Assembly: GCA_905212215.1 (NCBI GenBank)
Contig: CAJMDR010000149.1
Coordinates: 1 to 5,762, forward strand
DNA length: 5,762 nt
Direction of reading: 5' to 3'
DNA from: an uncultured Porphyromonadaceae bacterium
GTDB lineage: Bacteria > Bacteroidota > Bacteroidia > Bacteroidales > Muribaculaceae
Shown piece by piece: positions 4,967 to 5,762 of the stretch. A program made the position numbers and the translations under genes. The stretch's first letter is position 1; each line of letters opens with the position of its first letter. The notes below the pieces were generated by a model, which worked only from the letters and a program-made list of their open reading frames with translations, searched no databases and was not told where the DNA came from.

Positions 4967-5762
4967 ATGAGCAAAACCATCTACACCTTCGGCGACGGAA
5001 AAGCTGAAGGCAATGCGTCGATGCGCAACCTGCTCGGCGGCAAAGGTGCGAACCTGGCCGAGATGAACCTGCTGGGAATGCCTGTGCCTCCCGGTTTCAC
5101 TATCACAACAGAAGTCTGCAACGAATACAACCAATATGGCCGCGACTACGTCATCAATAAAATAAAAGGTGATGTGGAGAAGGCTATCAAGCACGTTGAG
5201 GCTCTCACCGGAAATGAGTTCGACAATCCCGCAAATCCTCTGCTCGTCTCCGTGCGCTCCGGCGCCAGGGCTTCTATGCCCGGAATGATGGACACCGTCC
5301 TCAACCTCGGCATGAACAATGCCACCGTTGCCACTATGGCAGAAAAGAGCGGAAATCCCCGTTTTGCCTGGGACAGCTATCGCCGTTTCGTGCAGATGTA
5401 CGGTGACGTCGTGCTCGGCATGAAACCCAAATCAAAAACCGACATTGACCCCTTTGAGGCTATCATGGACCAGGTTAAGGAGGAAAAAGGTGTCAAGTTC
5501 GACAATGAACTTGACGTCGATGACCTCAAGGAACTGGTGAAACGCTTCAAGATCGCCGTAAAAGACTATACCGGAAAGGACTTCCCCGAAAGTGCCTGGG
5601 AACAGCTCTGGGGCGGCATTTGCGCCGTTTTCGACTCCTGGATGAACGAACGTGCTATCCTTTATCGTCGCATGAACCAGATTCCCGAAGAGTGGGGTAC
5701 CGCAGTAAACGTACAGGCTATGGTTTACGGCAATATGGGCAACAACTCCGCAACAGGTGTGG
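4967..5762 (+). CDS. ppdK: Pyruvate, phosphate dikinase (N-terminal part, cut by window edge)
   Basis: These are the first 265 codons of pyruvate, phosphate dikinase (EC 2.7.9.1), which interconverts pyruvate, ATP and phosphate with phosphoenolpyruvate, AMP and diphosphate in the cytosol. In anaerobic Bacteroidales it links glycolysis to PEP and pyruvate metabolism. The visible part is the ATP-grasp nucleotide-binding domain: GGKGANLAEM at 24-33 (K26 matches the known ATP-site lysine), MPVPPGFTITTEVC at 38-51, SVRSGARASMPGMMDTVLNLG at 95-115 (R97 matches the known ATP-site arginine), and YGNMGNNSATGV at 254-265. The phosphohistidine and PEP-binding domains lie beyond the right edge; the full protein is usually about 900 residues. 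The start is the ATG at 4967, in the expected family position. It has its own promoter and no SD, and is divergent from the DUF5686 gene. Confidence 0.97.
   Translation, partial: MSKTIYTFGDGKAEGNASMRNLLGGKGANLAEMNLLGMPVPPGFTITTEVCNEYNQYGRDYVINKIKGDVEKAIKHVEALTGNEFDNPANPLLVSVRSGARASMPGMMDTVLNLGMNNATVATMAEKSGNPRFAWDSYRRFVQMYGDVVLGMKPKSKTDIDPFEAIMDQVKEEKGVKFDNELDVDDLKELVKRFKIAVKDYTGKDFPESAWEQLWGGICAVFDSWMNERAILYRRMNQIPEEWGTAVNVQAMVYGNMGNNSATGV

Overview
The window looks like chromosomal core-genome sequence from a member of the order Bacteroidales, possibly Prevotella-like; the genus cannot be fixed from what is visible. The signs are three promoters with the Bacteroidetes -33/-7 form (TTG, about 20 nt, TAnnTTTG), mostly no Shine-Dalgarno (SD) sequence before genes, and a DUF5686 outer-membrane protein with an N-terminal carboxypeptidase-regulatory-like domain, a family largely confined to Bacteroidetes. 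No mobile element, CRISPR array, tRNA or rRNA is visible.

Layout. Positions 1-788, minus strand: the ribosomal operon rpsF-rpsR-rplI (bS6, bS18, bL9), with rplI cut by the left edge. Positions 789-1007 are a divergent regulatory region holding the rpsF promoter and its roughly 75-nt leader (a candidate bS6:bS18 autoregulatory RNA) on the minus strand and the dinB promoter on the plus strand. Positions 1008-2129, plus strand: dinB, the Y-family DNA polymerase IV. Positions 2136-4682, minus strand: an 848-residue DUF5686 outer-membrane beta-barrel protein of unknown function, tail to tail with dinB and only 6 bp away. Positions 4683-4966 are a second divergent region: a 20-nt tandem duplication carrying the DUF5686 start codon, a long imperfect inverted repeat, and the ppdK promoter. 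Positions 4967-5762, plus strand: the first 265 residues of pyruvate phosphate dikinase (ppdK), cut by the right edge.

The genes do not form one pathway. They are a ribosomal operon, a translesion polymerase, an envelope protein and a central-carbon enzyme, each apparently on its own transcription unit. What joins rpsF, dinB and ppdK is an identical 11-nt promoter core, ATTACCTTTGC. The least ordinary features are the duplicated translation-start region of the DUF5686 gene, the folded element just upstream of it, and the contrast between a strong SD before rplI and its absence before the other genes. No complete new system is evident; these are local regulatory curiosities around conserved genes.
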